NCBI GenBank assembly: GCA_005879535.1
Contig: VBKI01000049.1
Span: forward strand, 1-64,000
Origin: Deltaproteobacteria bacterium
GTDB lineage: Bacteria > Myxococcota > Myxococcia > Myxococcales > 40CM-4-68-19
Direction: 5' to 3'
Length of the DNA stretch: 64,000 nt
Both the position numbers and the translations under genes were made by a program. The notes beneath the pieces are model-generated. The model did not search any database and had not been told where the DNA came from. It worked only from the letters and a program-made list of their open reading frames with translations. The first letter of the stretch is position 1. Every line of letters begins with the position of its first letter. Below are positions 41,192 to 50,612 of the stretch, one piece after another.

Positions 41192-42580
41192 TCAGGTTTC
41201 GGTGCTCAAGAGAGCTGCCAGCCGCTCCGCTTCGAGCCGTACGCGCAAGGCCTTTTCCTGGATCACGATCACGGTCCCGGCTGGCGCTCCTTTCGCCTTG
41301 CGCACGTGCTTGCAGCGAGTCCAGGCGACCTCGACCCGGTCCTCTCCGCGCCCCGCGGAAAAATGTGCCGCGAGCAACGCCGCATCGCCCAGCGTTCGCG
41401 CATCTGGTGAATCGCCGGCACCGGGAACGACCACGTGCGCGCCTTGCAGGCCTCGCGCGTGAAGCCAGAGATCGTTCCCTCGCGCGACGCGAAAGGTCAG
41501 CGCATCGTTGTCGCGGGCGCTGCGGCCGACGAGAATCGGCGCGCCCGCCTGCGAAATGAACTTCCGGTACGGCAGCCGCGGGGCGGCGCGGCCGCGCAGT
41601 GAGCGCGGCGGGGCTTCGGGAAGCTCCGCCTCCACGGCGGCGAGCTCGTCCGCGGATTGCGCCGTTTCAGCGCGGGCGAGGAGCGCCTGCGTGCGCGAAA
41701 GCTCTGCCTGCACTTGCTCGCGGCGCGTGGCGATGCGCTCCGCCGCCGTTCGGTACCGCTTCGCGCGCCGCAGCCACCTCGCCGCGTTCTCGGCAGGACT
41801 CAGCGAAGGATCGAGGGCGATCACGACTTCCATCGGCCGACCTTCCTCGTCGAGCCGCGACCAGTCCGGCACGCGCGCCTCGCGACTTCCGCGAGCGAGG
41901 CGGGAGGCCAGCGGCAAGAGCAGCTCTGCGCGCGCCCGCTCTTCACCGGCGCGCGCCGCGCGCGCTGCATCCTCCTCCACGGCGGCCGCCGTGCGGCCCA
42001 GCTTCCGGACACGGGTCCGCAGACGCGCGACCAATTCCTTGCGCCGCGCGGCGACGCCGGCCTGCTCCTCCGCTGCCAGGGCCTCGCGGACCTTGCGATC
42101 GCGCGAGGTCAGCGGCTGCGCGTCGCCGAGCGGGATCTCGTCGGCGCCGGGATATGCGCTTCCCGGCCGGCGCGAGGCGCCCGATGACGCCCAGAGAATC
42201 TTCCCGCTCGCGGTCTCGACGCAAAGGAGGGCCTCCTCGGCGATGAGAACGCGCTCCCCGAACTCCAGGCGCGGCGAGGCGACGCGGCGATCGCGCGGCA
42301 CGACCAGCGCCGCGCCGGACAGCCGCGTGCCTTCCAGCGCGTTCCGCAGCGTCGCCTGCGACCGCGGCGCGCTGTCCGGCGCCGTCGGCCGTTCGGGCAC
42401 GAGCGCTGCGAATCGCAGTCGCGCATCGATCACGGCGAGGGCGCTGCGGCCGGGGAGGCGGAGCTGCAGGACGCAGAGTCGCGGCGAGGGCAGCCAGAGC
42501 CTCTGCAGCGACGCGCCCACCAGAGCGCGCAGCTCGAGGAGCAGCCGCTTCCGATCTTCGTCGTCGATGGTGGGGGGCAC
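41192..42580 (-). CDS. NFACT-domain (RqcH-like) protein
   Basis: I choose GTG 42580 (462 residues), because upstream codons in the same frame are antisense-like to a separate small gene. The N-terminal domain has LLLELRALVGASLQRLWLPS and RLSGAALVVPRDRRV. A long charged helical middle follows (about 150-320). The C-terminal NFACT-R domain has YRKFISQAGAPILVGRSARD, NDALTFRVARGNDLWLHARG, LQGAHVVVPG and KHVRKAKGAPAGTVIV. RqcH recruits tRNA-Ala to stalled 50S subunits to add Ala tails. The first, NFACT-N, part is weaker than in classical RqcH, so its activity is uncertain. Confidence 0.85.
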   Translation of the reverse strand: MPPTIDDEDRKRLLLELRALVGASLQRLWLPSPRLCVLQLRLPGRSALAVIDARLRFAALVPERPTAPDSAPRSQATLRNALEGTRLSGAALVVPRDRRVASPRLEFGERVLIAEEALLCVETASGKILWASSGASRRPGSAYPGADEIPLGDAQPLTSRDRKVREALAAEEQAGVAARRKELVARLRTRVRKLGRTAAAVEEDAARAARAGEERARAELLLPLASRLARGSREARVPDWSRLDEEGRPMEVVIALDPSLSPAENAARWLRRAKRYRTAAERIATRREQVQAELSRTQALLARAETAQSADELAAVEAELPEAPPRSLRGRAAPRLPYRKFISQAGAPILVGRSARDNDALTFRVARGNDLWLHARGLQGAHVVVPGAGDSPDARTLGDAALLAAHFSAGRGEDRVEVAWTRCKHVRKAKGAPAGTVIVIQEKALRVRLEAERLAALLSTET

Positions 42581-42607
42581 TGCAGGACTTCCAACTTCGG
42601 GATTCGC

Positions 42608-42638
42608 GGGCGGCCTCGCCGGGTACGGGAGGCCGCCC
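42608..42638 (-). other. Strong hairpin between the small basic gene and the NFACT gene
   Basis: GGGCGGCCT and AGGCCGCCC form a perfect 9-bp stem with a 13-base loop. There is no T-run after it, so it is a weak candidate for a terminator and may instead attenuate or stabilise the transcript. Confidence 0.45.
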
Positions 42639-42651
42639 GGATACGTCCGGG

Positions 42652-42735
42652 CTACCTCTTGCGCGAGCTCTTCCGCTTCGTCGTCCGCTTCGCGCCCTTC
42701 TTCGAACCCTTCTTCGAACCCTTCTTTCTGGCCAT
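42652..42735 (-). CDS. 27-residue Lys/Arg-rich basic peptide
   Basis: This gene has an excellent ribosome binding site (GGAGGAGG, 5 bases before the ATG at 42735) and ends at TAG 42652. The product begins MARKKGSKKGSKKGAKRTTK and ends RKSSRKR. It is more than half Lys/Arg, with a GSKK unit repeated, and has no acidic residues. It resembles the basic tails of histone-H1-like and ribosome-associated proteins, so nucleic-acid binding is likely (inference). It lies 71 bases upstream of the NFACT-domain gene on the same strand. Confidence 0.7.
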   Translation of the reverse strand: MARKKGSKKGSKKGAKRTTKRKSSRKR

Positions 42736-42868
42736 CGGTCCTCCTCCCATCCCAATGTGTCGCTCCCCGGCGGAGCTTGGGCGGCACGATACAGACGCCG
42801 ATCCGAAGCGTCAAACATCCGACCGGCTTGAAGCAGGGCGGCTGCGGTCGCTAGAGTGCTTCGCAGCC

Positions 42869-43654
42869 ATGCGGCAGCTCTCCCTCTTCCTCAGCGAGAC
42901 CGCTCCCCGCTCCGAACCCCGCGTTGCCGTCGCCCTCGAAGCAGGGCCGCGCCCGCCGGGGATCCATCTCGTTCCTCACGGCGCGAGCCTCGTCCTCGCA
43001 TCGCGCCTCTCTTCTCTCTTGCGCGAGCCCGTCGAAGTGGAGCTGACCGACAACGCGTGGACCATGGTCAGCTACCGGCGTGTCGAGGGCCGGCTGCGGT
43101 TTCGCCTCCATCACATGTTCGCCGCCGCGCACGAGCCGGTGATGCGCGCTCTCGCAGGCTTCACCGGCCGCAACCGCCGGACGCACGGCCGCGCCATCGA
43201 CGAATACGTCCGCCAGAACCGCGAGTTGATCCGGCCGCTGGAGCCGCGCCCGGAGGTGCCGCTTTCCGCGCACGGCCGCGTTCACGATCTCGCCGAGATC
43301 TACGTGGCCCTCAACGAGCGCCATTTCGCGGAGTCCGTCCGCGCCCGCATCGGCTGGGGCCGGCGCAGTCCCGGTGGGCGGCGCCGCTCGATCAAGATGG
43401 GCGTCTACTTCCACGATCAGAAGGTGATCCGGATCCACCCGGCGCTCGACGACCTGCGCGTTCCGCGCTACTTCGTGGAGATGGTCGTCTTCCACGAGAT
43501 GCTCCATCAGGTCCACCCGCCGGCGATGGACGACGCCGGGCGCCGCATCGTGCACGGCGCGGAGTTCCGCGTCGCCGAACGTCGCTTCCCCGGCTATCTG
43601 CGCGCGCGTGCCTGGGAGAAGGCCCACCTGCATCTGTTGCTGCGGCAACGCTAG
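42869..43654 (+). CDS. SprT-like zinc metalloprotein
   Basis: The ATG at 42869 gives 261 residues. The zinc motif is FHEMLHQ (HExxH), with a further His in GRRIVHGAEFRVAERRFPG, fitting SprT-like peptidase folds. 'LNERHFAESVRARIGWGRRS' is the SprT-like lead-in (lN..yF...l....i.Wg), and YFHDQKVIRIHPALDD follows. The N-terminal 100 residues are an extra domain not seen in E. coli SprT. It is likely a cytoplasmic DNA-protein-crosslink or ribosome-linked protease-like protein, with the exact role unknown. It is divergent from the small basic peptide gene. Confidence 0.8.
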   Translation: MRQLSLFLSETAPRSEPRVAVALEAGPRPPGIHLVPHGASLVLASRLSSLLREPVEVELTDNAWTMVSYRRVEGRLRFRLHHMFAAAHEPVMRALAGFTGRNRRTHGRAIDEYVRQNRELIRPLEPRPEVPLSAHGRVHDLAEIYVALNERHFAESVRARIGWGRRSPGGRRRSIKMGVYFHDQKVIRIHPALDDLRVPRYFVEMVVFHEMLHQVHPPAMDDAGRRIVHGAEFRVAERRFPGYLRARAWEKAHLHLLLRQR

Positions 43655-43714
43655 CCGCTGGCGCAGCGGAGCTGCGCCTTTGCGGCTATGGCTCGAGGCT
43701 GTACCGGTGAGGAG

Positions 43715-45787
43715 ATGCGTTCCAGGTTCGTGGCCTTCGTCCGCGCGTCCCCCGTCCTCTTGGTGCTCGCGGCCTGCGCGACGCCGTACGAACCCTTCGA
43801 GGGGCATCCCGTCCTCGCGGCGATCCAGTTCCGGGGCAACCAGAGCATTTCCGGCGGCGAGCTGCTCGACCACATCGCGACCGCGCCGACGAGCGGCTTT
43901 TTGTTCTTCAGCAAGACCGCGCGCTACTACGACGCCGATCTGTTCGCCCTCGATCTGAAGCGGGTCGAGCGCTGGTACAACCAGAAAGGCTTCTACGAGG
44001 CTAAGGTCAAGGACGTCCAGGAGCTTCGCGACGACAAAGGTCGCGTCACCGTGGTGGTCACCATCGAGGAAGGTCGCCGCGCCGTCGTCCGCAAGATGGA
44101 TTTCGAAGGCCTGGAAAGCCTGTCGCACGACGAGGTCTCCGACGTGGGCGATGCCATTCCCATCCATCCGGGTGACGGCTTCGACGAGGACGTCTACGAG
44201 AAGGCCAAGGAGGTGCTCATCCAGCAGCTCCGCAACCGGGGCTTCGCGCGCGCGCAGGTGCGCGGGCGCGTCGAGGTGGCCCCCGAGCAAGGCAGCGCCC
44301 ACATCGTCTTCCAGGTCGATCCGGGGCAGCGCTACACCTTCGGCGACGTCAAGGTGACCGGGAACCAACGCGTGCCGTCGGACGCAATCACGCACGCCAC
44401 CGGGATCGATCGCGGCGACCAATACAATCCGCAGGCCATCGCGCTCGCGCAACAGCACGTCTACAACCTGGGCGTCTTCTCTGGCGTGCGCGTCGCCGCA
44501 GAGCCGGCGCACGATAAACCGGTTGCCGCGGTGCGGGTGAACGTGCGCGAGGCTCCCGTTCGCACGCTGCAGCTCGGCCTCGGCGGCTCCGCGGAACAAG
44601 GGCGCTGGGAGCTTCCGCGCCTCCATGCGGAATACACGCACCGTTCGCTCTTTGGCGGCCTGCGGCGGCTGGAGTTGGCCAGCACCATTGGATATGCCTT
44701 CGTTCCGAACCCGTTTCCGGGCCAGTACGACCCGAGCCATTCCGGCATCACCACGGTGACCAGCGCCCAGGTGACGAACCCGAACGTGTTCGTTCCCGGT
44801 CTCGACTGGGTGGTGCGCGGCGAGTTCGGACGCGAGGTCCAGGCCGGGTTCTCGTACGACGACGTCGCCGCGCGCGCGGGATTGCTGTACCGCCGTGGCC
44901 CGCACACCGTCGGCCTGTCGCTGAATTTTCTCCGCTACTTCAACGTCGACCTGCGCGGCGCCAACCTTCCGACACTCGCGCAGACGGGCGCGCAGTTCGT
45001 CGCTGGTTGCCCGCGCGCTTGCACACTGACGTACCCCGAGCTGCGATACACCTACGACGGGAGGGACAACCTCATCGAGCCGACGCAAGGGTTCTTCGGA
45101 AGCGTCAGCCTCCAGCAAACGCTCAAGCCCGGATCGTTCAGCTACTTCCGAGTCAACCCGGACGTCCGCGGGTACGCTTCCCTCGGTCGCTACGCCGTTC
45201 TCGCAGTCCGCGCCCTGTACGGTGGCATGTTCACCGAGACGCAAGCGACGACCCCATTCACCCAGAGGTTCTTCTTCGGCGGCCAGAACGAGCAGCGCGG
45301 TTACAGTGCGCTCCAGCAGGGTCCGAAGCTCGGCGCCACTCCTTGCGATCCGCGGCTAATGGGGACCCCTGGATGCACGCAGCCGTATGCCACCGAAGCG
45401 ATCCCCATCGGTGGAAAGGCGGCGGCGCTGGTTTCGGCGGAGATTCGCATTCACGCCGACTTCATCCTCAACCATCTCAGCGTGGTTCCGTTCGTCGACG
45501 CCAGCAGCATCGGTGACGATCCCAAGCGACCCCTCGCAGGCGGGCTCGAAGTCGCTCCCGGGCTTGGGCTCCGCTATCTGACGCCGTTCGGCCCCATCCG
45601 GCTCGACGTTGCATATCTGGCGCGCGCGAAAGACGTCTTCGCCACGGGTGGGGCGGCCACGGATCCGACGGGCGCGCAAGTCACGATGCCGGACACGCTG
45701 GTGTCGGCGTACTGCCGGGGCACGGTAGCGGGGTGCATCCACGTGCCGCGGCTCGCCTTTCACGTGACGCTGGGCGAAGCTTTTTAA
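43715..45787 (+). CDS. Omp85-family outer-membrane protein (TamA/BamA-like) with a lipobox-like N-terminus
   Basis: The ATG at 43715 (690 residues) fits the signal peptide, but a GAGGAG sits immediately against it, so ATG 43688 is also possible. The signal ends PVLLVLAAC, a lipobox, unusual for Omp85 proteins. POTRA-like domains follow (VLAAIQFRGNQSISGGELLD, VRKMDFEGLESLSHDEVSDV, YTFGDVKVTGNQRVPSDAIT). The C-terminal barrel has strands ending in aromatic residues, with FFFGGQNEQRGY, the conserved (V/I)RG(Y/F) lid motif. The next gene, a TamB-like giant, starts 87 bases on, so this is the TamA partner. Confidence 0.88.
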   Translation: MRSRFVAFVRASPVLLVLAACATPYEPFEGHPVLAAIQFRGNQSISGGELLDHIATAPTSGFLFFSKTARYYDADLFALDLKRVERWYNQKGFYEAKVKDVQELRDDKGRVTVVVTIEEGRRAVVRKMDFEGLESLSHDEVSDVGDAIPIHPGDGFDEDVYEKAKEVLIQQLRNRGFARAQVRGRVEVAPEQGSAHIVFQVDPGQRYTFGDVKVTGNQRVPSDAITHATGIDRGDQYNPQAIALAQQHVYNLGVFSGVRVAAEPAHDKPVAAVRVNVREAPVRTLQLGLGGSAEQGRWELPRLHAEYTHRSLFGGLRRLELASTIGYAFVPNPFPGQYDPSHSGITTVTSAQVTNPNVFVPGLDWVVRGEFGREVQAGFSYDDVAARAGLLYRRGPHTVGLSLNFLRYFNVDLRGANLPTLAQTGAQFVAGCPRACTLTYPELRYTYDGRDNLIEPTQGFFGSVSLQQTLKPGSFSYFRVNPDVRGYASLGRYAVLAVRALYGGMFTETQATTPFTQRFFFGGQNEQRGYSALQQGPKLGATPCDPRLMGTPGCTQPYATEAIPIGGKAAALVSAEIRIHADFILNHLSVVPFVDASSIGDDPKRPLAGGLEVAPGLGLRYLTPFGPIRLDVAYLARAKDVFATGGAATDPTGAQVTMPDTLVSAYCRGTVAGCIHVPRLAFHVTLGEAF

Positions 45788-45874
45788 CTCCGTCGACGAG
45801 TGCGTTGTCGCAAGGACGCTTGGAACAGCCGTTCCAGGTGCGCTCGGACGTTTGTGTGGCAAGAATCCTGAACG

Positions 45875-48800
45875 GTGGGATCCGAGCAGTTGCCAGAACC
45901 GACGTACGAACCTCCGCGGCCTTCGCCGCGGCGCCGGGACGACCTCGCTCCGCGGCGACGCAAGATCCCTTGGATCCTGCGGAATGTTGCGCTCGGGCTG
46001 CTTGGCGTCCTCGTGCTGGCGATCGTGGTAGCGCTCGTCTGGCTGCACACCGGCAGCGGTGCCGAGAAGCTGGGGCGGTACGTCACGGAAGAGGCGCGCA
46101 ACGCCATCGAAGGCGATCTGCGCGTCGGCGCCATCCACGTCGGTGGCTTCCTGCACATCTGCGTGGACGGCGTGGACCTGCGCGATCCGGAAGGCCACCG
46201 CGTACTCAGCGCCGACCGCGCTTGCGTCCGAATCAAGCCGCTCGCCTTGAAGGCGCATCGGATTGTCCTCACGGAGGCGCAGCTCGAGCGGCCGTGGATC
46301 GAGATCGCAAAGGCCCCGGGCAGCGCGGAGACGACGCTGCAGCGCGCGATCAAGCCACGCAAGCCACCGCAGCCGGGCGGCGGCCCGTTCGAGTGGACCA
46401 TCGACGTCGGCAACCTCGAGCTTCGCGGCGGCTCCATCACGGTACGCCCCGAGCTTGGCGCCGACGCCACGTTGGCGCTGCGCGATCTCAACGTCGGAGA
46501 GACGCACGCGCACTATTCGGCGGACGCGGCCGCCGCCGTGCTCAACGTTTCGGCGCAGCTATCGGCGCCGGGAGAAGCGCCGGTCGCGTTGAACCTCGAC
46601 GCAAGGCTTGACGGCACCGCGGCGACGGGGACGGTCGGGCTGAATTCGCTGCGGGTGAAGCTCGGTGAGAGCGGCTTTTTGGCGAGCGGGTCCTGGAACC
46701 TTGGCCAGCAGGCAGGGGAGATCCGTTTGCGCGAGATCGCCGTGCGTCCGCAGGACGTCCACGCGATCGCCCCGGATGCGCCGCTTGCGGGCGCGATCCG
46801 CGGGGAGGCGAACCTCAAGTCCGACGGCAAGACGGCCGGCGCGGAAGCGAAGCTCGTTGCCGGCGGCGGGAAGATCGACCTGAAGCTGACTGCCACCGTC
46901 GAGAAGAGCCCGGTCTGGGACGTCCAGGTGTCGCTCGATCGCATCGATCCGGGTGCCGTGTCCGCCCGCGCTCCGAAGGGCGAAGTGACCGGGCGCCTTT
47001 CACTGCATGGAAAAGGAACGCCGCGCTTCGACGAGCACGGGGTCGTCGGACAGCTGGAAGGCGCGCTGCACATCGGCCCCGCCCGGCTGGATCGGGTAGG
47101 TCCGGTCGTGGTGGACATGAAGGCGACCCTGCTGCGCCGATACGCGATCGTGCGAGCATTCACGGCCACGGCGTTCGGGCTCGAGGTGAAGGCGCACGGA
47201 GCCGCCGCGTACGACGAGCTGTCGCTCGATCTCGACATCCGCGCCGCGGATCTGGCGCACGTCGGACGGGCCATCGGAGCCACGCTACGCAAGCCATCGC
47301 TCCCGATCGCCGGCTCCGCGCATCTGGTCTCGCGTGTGACCGGTTCGCCGCGTTCGCCCGACGCCACGGTGCGTTTGCGCGCGCCGCGGCTGCGGTGGGC
47401 CGGAACGATCGACGCGGACGGACTCGCTGTCGACGGCAACCTGCGCGGGCCGCTCCAGCGGCCGGACGGCTCGCTGCGACTCGTCGCCCGGAGGTTCTCG
47501 GCAAGCGCGATCGATCTCGGGGCGCCGCACGTCGACATGACGCTGCAATGGCCGCTGGCGCACGTGCGCATCGATGCCGGAGTCGCCGACGGCGCGGTCC
47601 AGCTCGCCGGGGACGCGAAGATCGACGACGACAAGGACGGCTTGAGCCTCTCCAACTTCCTCGTCGCCTATCCGGGAAACACGCTGCGCCTCGCGCACGA
47701 CGCGAGCGTCCACTTCCGCGACGCGCTCGTGCTCGAGCCCATCGAGCTCGTCGGCGAGCACGGAAGCATCCGCCTCCAGGCGCAGGTGCAGCCGCCGCCG
47801 GGACGGATTGACGCGGCCCTCGTGGTCACCAGGTTCGAGCTGGACCGCCTTCCCCGGTTCGCAATGCCGAAGGACCTCGGGCTGCACGGCGTGCTCGACG
47901 CCAACGCGGTCGTCCAGGGACCGCGTGCCCGGCCCGACGTCGACGTGCGCGTGGAGCTGCGGGGAGCGGGGGCGCGTCCCGCAGGCGATCTGTCCCTCGA
48001 CGCGCAGACGCACGCTCACGTCCGCGCCGGCGTGCTGCAGACGGAGGGCTGGCTGGCAGGAGGCGGCCTCGTCCGGCTCGATTTTCAGGGCGAGCTTCCG
48101 GTGCAGGCCATCGCCACGCAGCCTGCCACCGCGCCCGTCCGCTTCGACGTCCGTCTCGCCAGGCTGGACCTCGCGCGGCTTGCGGAGACGGCGAAGATCG
48201 ATTCCCTCCAGCGCCAGCATGTCAGGGGCATCATCGATGCGCGGATCGTCGCCGTCGGCACCCTGGCGGCTCCGCGGGCCACGGTTTCCCTCGAAGCGAG
48301 CGATTTCGGGACCGAGAAGATCCAGCAGGTGGACGCGCACCTGGGCCTTCTGGTCGAGAAAGGCACCGCCGCGCTCGACGGCGCCGTCCTCCTCGGCGGA
48401 GATCCGGCGCTCGCGGTCACCGCGCAGGCGCCGTTCGATCTGATCCGCGCCCTTCGCGATCGTGGCTATCTGCGCGGCGCGCTGCAGCGGCCGGTAAAGG
48501 GCGATCTGGCGGTGACGAAGCTTCCATTGGACCGGCTCGCGCGATCCGGCCTGCTCCCGGCGGGCAGCAGCGGAACCGTGAGCCTGTCGGCGCGCCTCAC
48601 CGGCACCGTCGTCGACCCGATCGTCGAGCTGAACACGGCTGGCGAGGACGTGACCGTCGGCCGCCTCCATCGTCTCGCTTTCCAGGGCACCCTGGGCATC
48701 GGAGAGAAGCTGAAGGCGACCGTCGGCGCGCAGTCGCAGGGAGACGTGGTTGCGCGGATGGATGCTTCGGCGTCCGTGTCCGGGGCGGAGTTGGTGGAGC

Positions 48801-50608
48801 TGCTCGAGCGCCGTAACGATCGCCAGGCCATCGCTCCGCTGCTCGACCGGGCCCTCTCGTTCAATCTGGAGATTCCCGGCCTCCCGATCGCGCGCGCTTC
48901 GCAACTCGCCGGCCGCAGCGCTGTCGCCGAAGGGCGGCTCGCGGGGCGCGTCGCGCTCTCGGGAACTCCAGCGCGGCCGCAGGTCAACGGTCAGCTCACG
49001 CTGCGCGATCTGACCGCGCAGCAGAACAAGCTCGGCGCAGCCGACCTCTACCTCGAAGGCAACTCGGGCGGCGCCCTGCTGCACGTCGGCATCGATCCCC
49101 CGGGTGGCGGACGGTTCCTCGGCCATGTGAAGCTCGACGCGGACCTGGGAGGGCGCACCCTGCTCGCGCGCGGCGCGGCGCCGGCCCTCGAGGGCCGCAT
49201 CTCGGGCGACGTCAGCTCGCGCCAGCTCGATCTCGCGTTCCTCTCCGGCCTCATCCCAAGGCTCCGGCGCGCCGGCGGCACGCTCGACGGGGTGGTGAAG
49301 ATGGGAGGCACGCTGTCCAAACCGGTCGCCGAGGGCGACGCCCACCTGCGGCGCGGCATGTTCGACGTCGTGGGGCAGGGCGTCTACGAAGACGTGGGGC
49401 TCGACGCCAAGTTCTCTCCCAAGGAAGCACTCGTCGATCGGATCACCGGCACGGTCGGCACCGGCACGTTCAGCGCGATCCTCGTGGCCTCCCGGCGTCC
49501 GCTGCCTTCTGCCCCGAATGCGGACCGGATCGAATTCACCGGCGAGGTCCACCTCGGCGACTCGGAGTCGGTACGTGACCGGAAGGTCCCCGGCACCGAC
49601 CGTTCGCTCTCCGCAGGAGCGGTCCCCGTGCGCCAGGCCGGCGAGCAGCGCGCCGACATCTCCGGCGAGCTGGACATCTTCGGTGACTACACCGACGACA
49701 TCCTCACCCTGAATGCCCGGATTCCCGATGCCCGGATCGTGATCAAACAGCTACCCGACAAGAAGCTGCCGCGGTTGAAGGAGAACCCCGACGTCATCCT
49801 CGTGCATCCCGGCGAGCGGCCGCACCCGCCGGGACGCGAACCCGAAGACGTCGAGGCGGAGGCGGAAGCGCGCAGCAAGGCCACCTTCCGCATGAATGCG
49901 CATCTCGATCTCGACCATCTCTACGTGAAGGCGGCGGACTTCGAGTTTCCCGTCCAGAGCAAGATGAACTTCGTCTACGACGCCCGCCACCAGGAGGGCC
50001 CGACGGCGGACGGCACCATCCACGTGCCCCAGGGCTCGTTCACTGCGCTGGGGCGCCGCTTCATCATCGACGACGCGAAGATCATCGAGACGGGCGGCGA
50101 CCTGTCGGATCCGGAGCTGGAGATCAAGGCGCTGTACGACAACCCGCAGGCAAAGGTCACCATCACCGTCACCGGCACCGCCAAGGATCCGCAGCTGGAC
50201 ATGAGCTCGAACCCGGCGATGGATCAGGACCAGATCGCCTTCTTCCTCGCCACCGGCAGGATCCAGGGCCGCGCCACGCAACAGGGCGGCGGCGTCGATC
50301 TCTCCGGCGCCGCGACCAGCGTGGTGGGAGGGCTTCTCTTCGGCCAGGTGCGCAAGGAGCTCGCCGATGTCCTCCCGGTCGACGTGATCACCATCGATAC
50401 CAGCGCGCAGGGTGTATCGGGCGCCAGCGTCGGCAAGTACATCGGCGACCGCGTCTTCATCGGGTACCGGCAGCGCTTCACCGAGACCCCTTACGAGAAC
50501 AACATCGAAGGACATCTCGAGTACGAGATCAGCCGCGCCGTCTCCGCGGAAGTCACGTACGGAGATCGCACCAGCAACTTCTCGGTGCTGTATACCAAGG
50601 AGTTCTGA
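45875..50608 (+). CDS. tamB: TamB-like translocation and assembly module protein
   Basis: GTG start, 1577 residues. After a Pro/Arg-rich cytoplasmic part, a single membrane anchor (LRNVALGLLGVLVLAIVVAL) leads into a very long repetitive beta solenoid. 'VKGDLAVTKLPLDRL', 'GRVALSGTPARPQVNGQLTL' and GGTLSKPVAEGDAHLRRGMF are typical of AsmA/TamB repeats. The last 400 residues form the DUF490/TamB domain: 'GTIHVPQGSFTALGRRFIID', PQAKVTITVTGTAKDPQLDM then SSNPAMDQDQIAFFLATGR, and SVGKYIGDRVFIGYRQRFTE. With the Omp85 gene just upstream it forms a TamAB-type bridge for envelope assembly or phospholipid transport. Confidence 0.92.
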   Translation: MGSEQLPEPTYEPPRPSPRRRDDLAPRRRKIPWILRNVALGLLGVLVLAIVVALVWLHTGSGAEKLGRYVTEEARNAIEGDLRVGAIHVGGFLHICVDGVDLRDPEGHRVLSADRACVRIKPLALKAHRIVLTEAQLERPWIEIAKAPGSAETTLQRAIKPRKPPQPGGGPFEWTIDVGNLELRGGSITVRPELGADATLALRDLNVGETHAHYSADAAAAVLNVSAQLSAPGEAPVALNLDARLDGTAATGTVGLNSLRVKLGESGFLASGSWNLGQQAGEIRLREIAVRPQDVHAIAPDAPLAGAIRGEANLKSDGKTAGAEAKLVAGGGKIDLKLTATVEKSPVWDVQVSLDRIDPGAVSARAPKGEVTGRLSLHGKGTPRFDEHGVVGQLEGALHIGPARLDRVGPVVVDMKATLLRRYAIVRAFTATAFGLEVKAHGAAAYDELSLDLDIRAADLAHVGRAIGATLRKPSLPIAGSAHLVSRVTGSPRSPDATVRLRAPRLRWAGTIDADGLAVDGNLRGPLQRPDGSLRLVARRFSASAIDLGAPHVDMTLQWPLAHVRIDAGVADGAVQLAGDAKIDDDKDGLSLSNFLVAYPGNTLRLAHDASVHFRDALVLEPIELVGEHGSIRLQAQVQPPPGRIDAALVVTRFELDRLPRFAMPKDLGLHGVLDANAVVQGPRARPDVDVRVELRGAGARPAGDLSLDAQTHAHVRAGVLQTEGWLAGGGLVRLDFQGELPVQAIATQPATAPVRFDVRLARLDLARLAETAKIDSLQRQHVRGIIDARIVAVGTLAAPRATVSLEASDFGTEKIQQVDAHLGLLVEKGTAALDGAVLLGGDPALAVTAQAPFDLIRALRDRGYLRGALQRPVKGDLAVTKLPLDRLARSGLLPAGSSGTVSLSARLTGTVVDPIVELNTAGEDVTVGRLHRLAFQGTLGIGEKLKATVGAQSQGDVVARMDASASVSGAELVELLERRNDRQAIAPLLDRALSFNLEIPGLPIARASQLAGRSAVAEGRLAGRVALSGTPARPQVNGQLTLRDLTAQQNKLGAADLYLEGNSGGALLHVGIDPPGGGRFLGHVKLDADLGGRTLLARGAAPALEGRISGDVSSRQLDLAFLSGLIPRLRRAGGTLDGVVKMGGTLSKPVAEGDAHLRRGMFDVVGQGVYEDVGLDAKFSPKEALVDRITGTVGTGTFSAILVASRRPLPSAPNADRIEFTGEVHLGDSESVRDRKVPGTDRSLSAGAVPVRQAGEQRADISGELDIFGDYTDDILTLNARIPDARIVIKQLPDKKLPRLKENPDVILVHPGERPHPPGREPEDVEAEAEARSKATFRMNAHLDLDHLYVKAADFEFPVQSKMNFVYDARHQEGPTADGTIHVPQGSFTALGRRFIIDDAKIIETGGDLSDPELEIKALYDNPQAKVTITVTGTAKDPQLDMSSNPAMDQDQIAFFLATGRIQGRATQQGGGVDLSGAATSVVGGLLFGQVRKELADVLPVDVITIDTSAQGVSGASVGKYIGDRVFIGYRQRFTETPYENNIEGHLEYEISRAVSAEVTYGDRTSNFSVLYTKEF

Positions 50609-50612
50609 TCGC

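Noticed and set aside
42608-42638. Rho-independent terminator after the small basic gene
   Set aside because: The stem is strong but no T-run follows on the transcribed strand, so it is reported only as a hairpin.
42851-45244. Minus-strand frame of about 800 codons opposite the SprT-like and Omp85 genes
   Set aside because: It is antisense to two clear genes. His/Val/Arg-rich content is typical of a GC-rich shadow.
47285-49552. Minus-strand frame of about 750 codons inside the TamB-like gene
   Set aside because: It is a shadow of the repetitive TamB coding sequence with no recognisable motif.
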